64,000 nt of DNA from Oreocharis arfaki (Eukaryota; Chordata; Aves; Passeriformes; Paramythiidae). The stretch lies in NCBI GenBank assembly GCA_013398015.1, contig VZRR01007873.1, forward strand, positions 1 to 64,000, given 5' to 3'. Position numbers and translations under genes: made by a program. The notes beneath the pieces were generated by a model. The model did not search any database and was not told where the DNA came from. It saw only the letters and a program-made list of their open reading frames with translations. Position 1 is the first letter of the stretch. Each line of letters starts with the position of its first letter. Shown here piece after piece: positions 62,386 through 64,000 of the stretch.

Positions 62386-64000
62386 CATCACAGGCTTTTC
62401 CAGCATGATTCTCATGTCTTGCAAAATCTGATTGCAACATATTCAACAGCTCCTCTTACTGCAGTGTTATTGATGTTCCTCTAAACAGATGCAACTTGTA
62501 TGTGAGTTGGGAAGTAAATATCATCCTGACTCCATTTTCTCAAACTTCTGTCTTTGTTGGAATGGAAAAGACAGACAAGCCTGAGAGGAGTGTAATGTTA
62601 GTCACTGTATGCACTGAACTCAGCACAATGCTATCCCCATTCTCAAAGATCATGGGAAAAGTTCAGTACTTTTTTTGCTGATTCGGTGCCGAGCATTTTC
62701 GATTGTTTCCTCTCAAATGCCATTCTCGGTGCATGTCATTCATTTACTAATTCAGTCCTAGCTTATATTTTTCAGCAATTCTTTTCCTTGCTAATCTTTC
62801 ATGTATGCATGGGTGGAGCACTCATGGTAACTCAAACCCGTCCAGCAAGAAAGAAATCATTGCATAGAAGACATATAAATCTCCATTACACATTTAAAAC
62901 TGTAAGTGATGATGCATTCTGGAGTTTCAGAGTGATTTCAAGAGTTTTTCAGTACCATATTACTAACTTTTATTTAGGAAAACTTGTTAGATTATGTTAG
63001 AGTTGGTTTTTTTTTTTCAGAAATATGCTAATTTGGTAACGTTTTATTAGGCCCAGGATACGGTCTTTTATACTGAGATTATTGTTCCTGGGTAATTCAC
63101 AGCTCCAAACGAAAAGAATTCAAGCTCTTGTTCTACTGTTTAATTAATTTATTTCTTGTTGAATTCAAAGGTTAGGAGAAATATTTTTGCTGTTACAGCA
63201 ATGTGATAAGCACCAAATTCTCCAAATTATTCACATGTTGGAAAATGTCAACCTCAAGCATCTTTATATTACTCAAATTTTCAGTTGTAATGTTGAACTG
63301 ACAACATTTTTTCTCATTGCTTTAATTTTTCAAGTTATGTGTAGAAATAAATGAATGTTCATTAAAATGCATATCCACTTCGGACTCCTTGCATGGTTTT
63401 TTAAGCTTGTTACGGAAATAAAAGTAACGCATAATTAAGAGCAGGTAGTAAAAAAATTAAAACCTTGCCAGCGCTTTAAATTTGCAAAACGATACGGTAA
63501 GAAAGCCAAGAAACACAAGAATGCTTAAAGTAAAAAACACCCTTGTAAAATAGAAGTAGCAATTGATTTTAGTTGAGAAAAACATGCCTATTTGTTGAAA
63601 CTTCTCTGTGCTGACAAGCCATGAAATATTATGATCAGAAATGGATTGACAAAATTGATATATGTACCATGTTGAGTATAATCTGATTAAATATTTAATT
63701 TTAAAAGAATATTAAAACTTAGAGGATAAATCTCTGTTTCTTTAATATATTTTAAAAAACTGTGAAAGATAACTAAACTTCTAGCACAAAAAAAGGTAAA
63801 ATATACCAATAAGTTATAATTGTAATAGAACTATAGCAGTTCAATTAAAACTGGAGCCAAATTTTTCCATCACTTACAGAAAGAGCTGATTCTGTCTACA
63901 TTCATGAATGGCCTATCAGATATCTGTAATGAAATTCCACTAAATACTTTTTTGAGTAATTGCACCAGAATATGGGAAAGGGACAAGTCTGGTGCTCTTT

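Larger units (their letters stand above)
53724..64000. other. Intergenic region to right edge
   Basis: No supported exon was found. It contains a MIR-like relic (55655-55790), a GC/CpG-richer patch (62205-62385) and an AT-rich, high-complexity stretch (62690-63620) that looks like possible conserved non-coding DNA. No desmocollin exon was recognised on the plus strand. Confidence 0.6.

Noticed and set aside
12785..64000. Desmocollin exons on the plus strand
   Set aside because: Looked for DxNDN, LDRE and RRxKR-W type segments and found none outside the minus-strand desmoglein.
1..64000. tRNA, rRNA, operon, phage or plasmid features
   Set aside because: Nothing with tRNA-like cloverleaf sequence, rRNA similarity or prokaryotic gene organisation was seen.

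Overview
The window is vertebrate nuclear DNA, almost certainly avian. It has split genes with GT/AG introns, low gene density, AT-rich intergenic DNA and several CR1 LINE fragments. One CR1 piece of about 2.7 kb is near full length for avian genomes. Another is a CR1 3' end whose tail has grown into an (ATTCT)n microsatellite. A few old MIR-like SINE remnants are also present. I cannot name the species from sequence alone.

The only gene I can support is a desmoglein, a desmosomal cadherin of the DSG1/DSG3/DSG4 clade. It lies on the minus strand across the left 12.7 kb. I could assemble eleven coding exons in frame, from the signal-peptide exon (start codon at 12668) through a 36-bp micro-exon (5968-6003) to an exon in the last extracellular domain (181-399). 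Together they give 541 complete codons with no stop and consistent splice phases: signal peptide, short propeptide with an RRQKR cleavage site, EC1 to EC4 and part of EC5. The gene runs off the left edge, so its membrane-spanning and cytoplasmic exons lie outside. A TATA-like promoter is visible just 5' of exon 1. A small CpG-rich patch with a consensus AP-1 site sits about 1.3 kb further upstream.

From about 12.8 kb to the right edge (51 kb) I found no convincing coding exon on either strand. In other amniotes the desmocollin genes lie upstream of the desmogleins in opposite orientation, so this stretch is probably part of the desmocollin-desmoglein intergenic space (inference). It holds the CR1 LINE (25.04-27.79 kb, antisense), another CR1 3' end next to it (27.89 kb), a CR1 3' end with pentanucleotide expansion (41.33-41.62 kb), a perfect 190-bp tandem duplication (49.12-49.50 kb), a degenerate array of about ten 48-bp units (53.25-53.72 kb), MIR-like relics, simple repeats and some candidate regulatory patches. 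Long open frames in this region coincide with GC-richer or repetitive DNA and do not look like genes.

No prokaryotic system, CRISPR array, phage or plasmid element is present, and I do not see an undescribed multi-gene system. The points most worth a second look are the altered adhesion tripeptide in EC1 (F-A-K in place of the R-A-L known in human DSG1 and DSG3), the exact 190-bp duplication, the 48-bp array, and a short region at 35.17-35.75 kb that is open in both directions around a perfect 14-bp inverted repeat.
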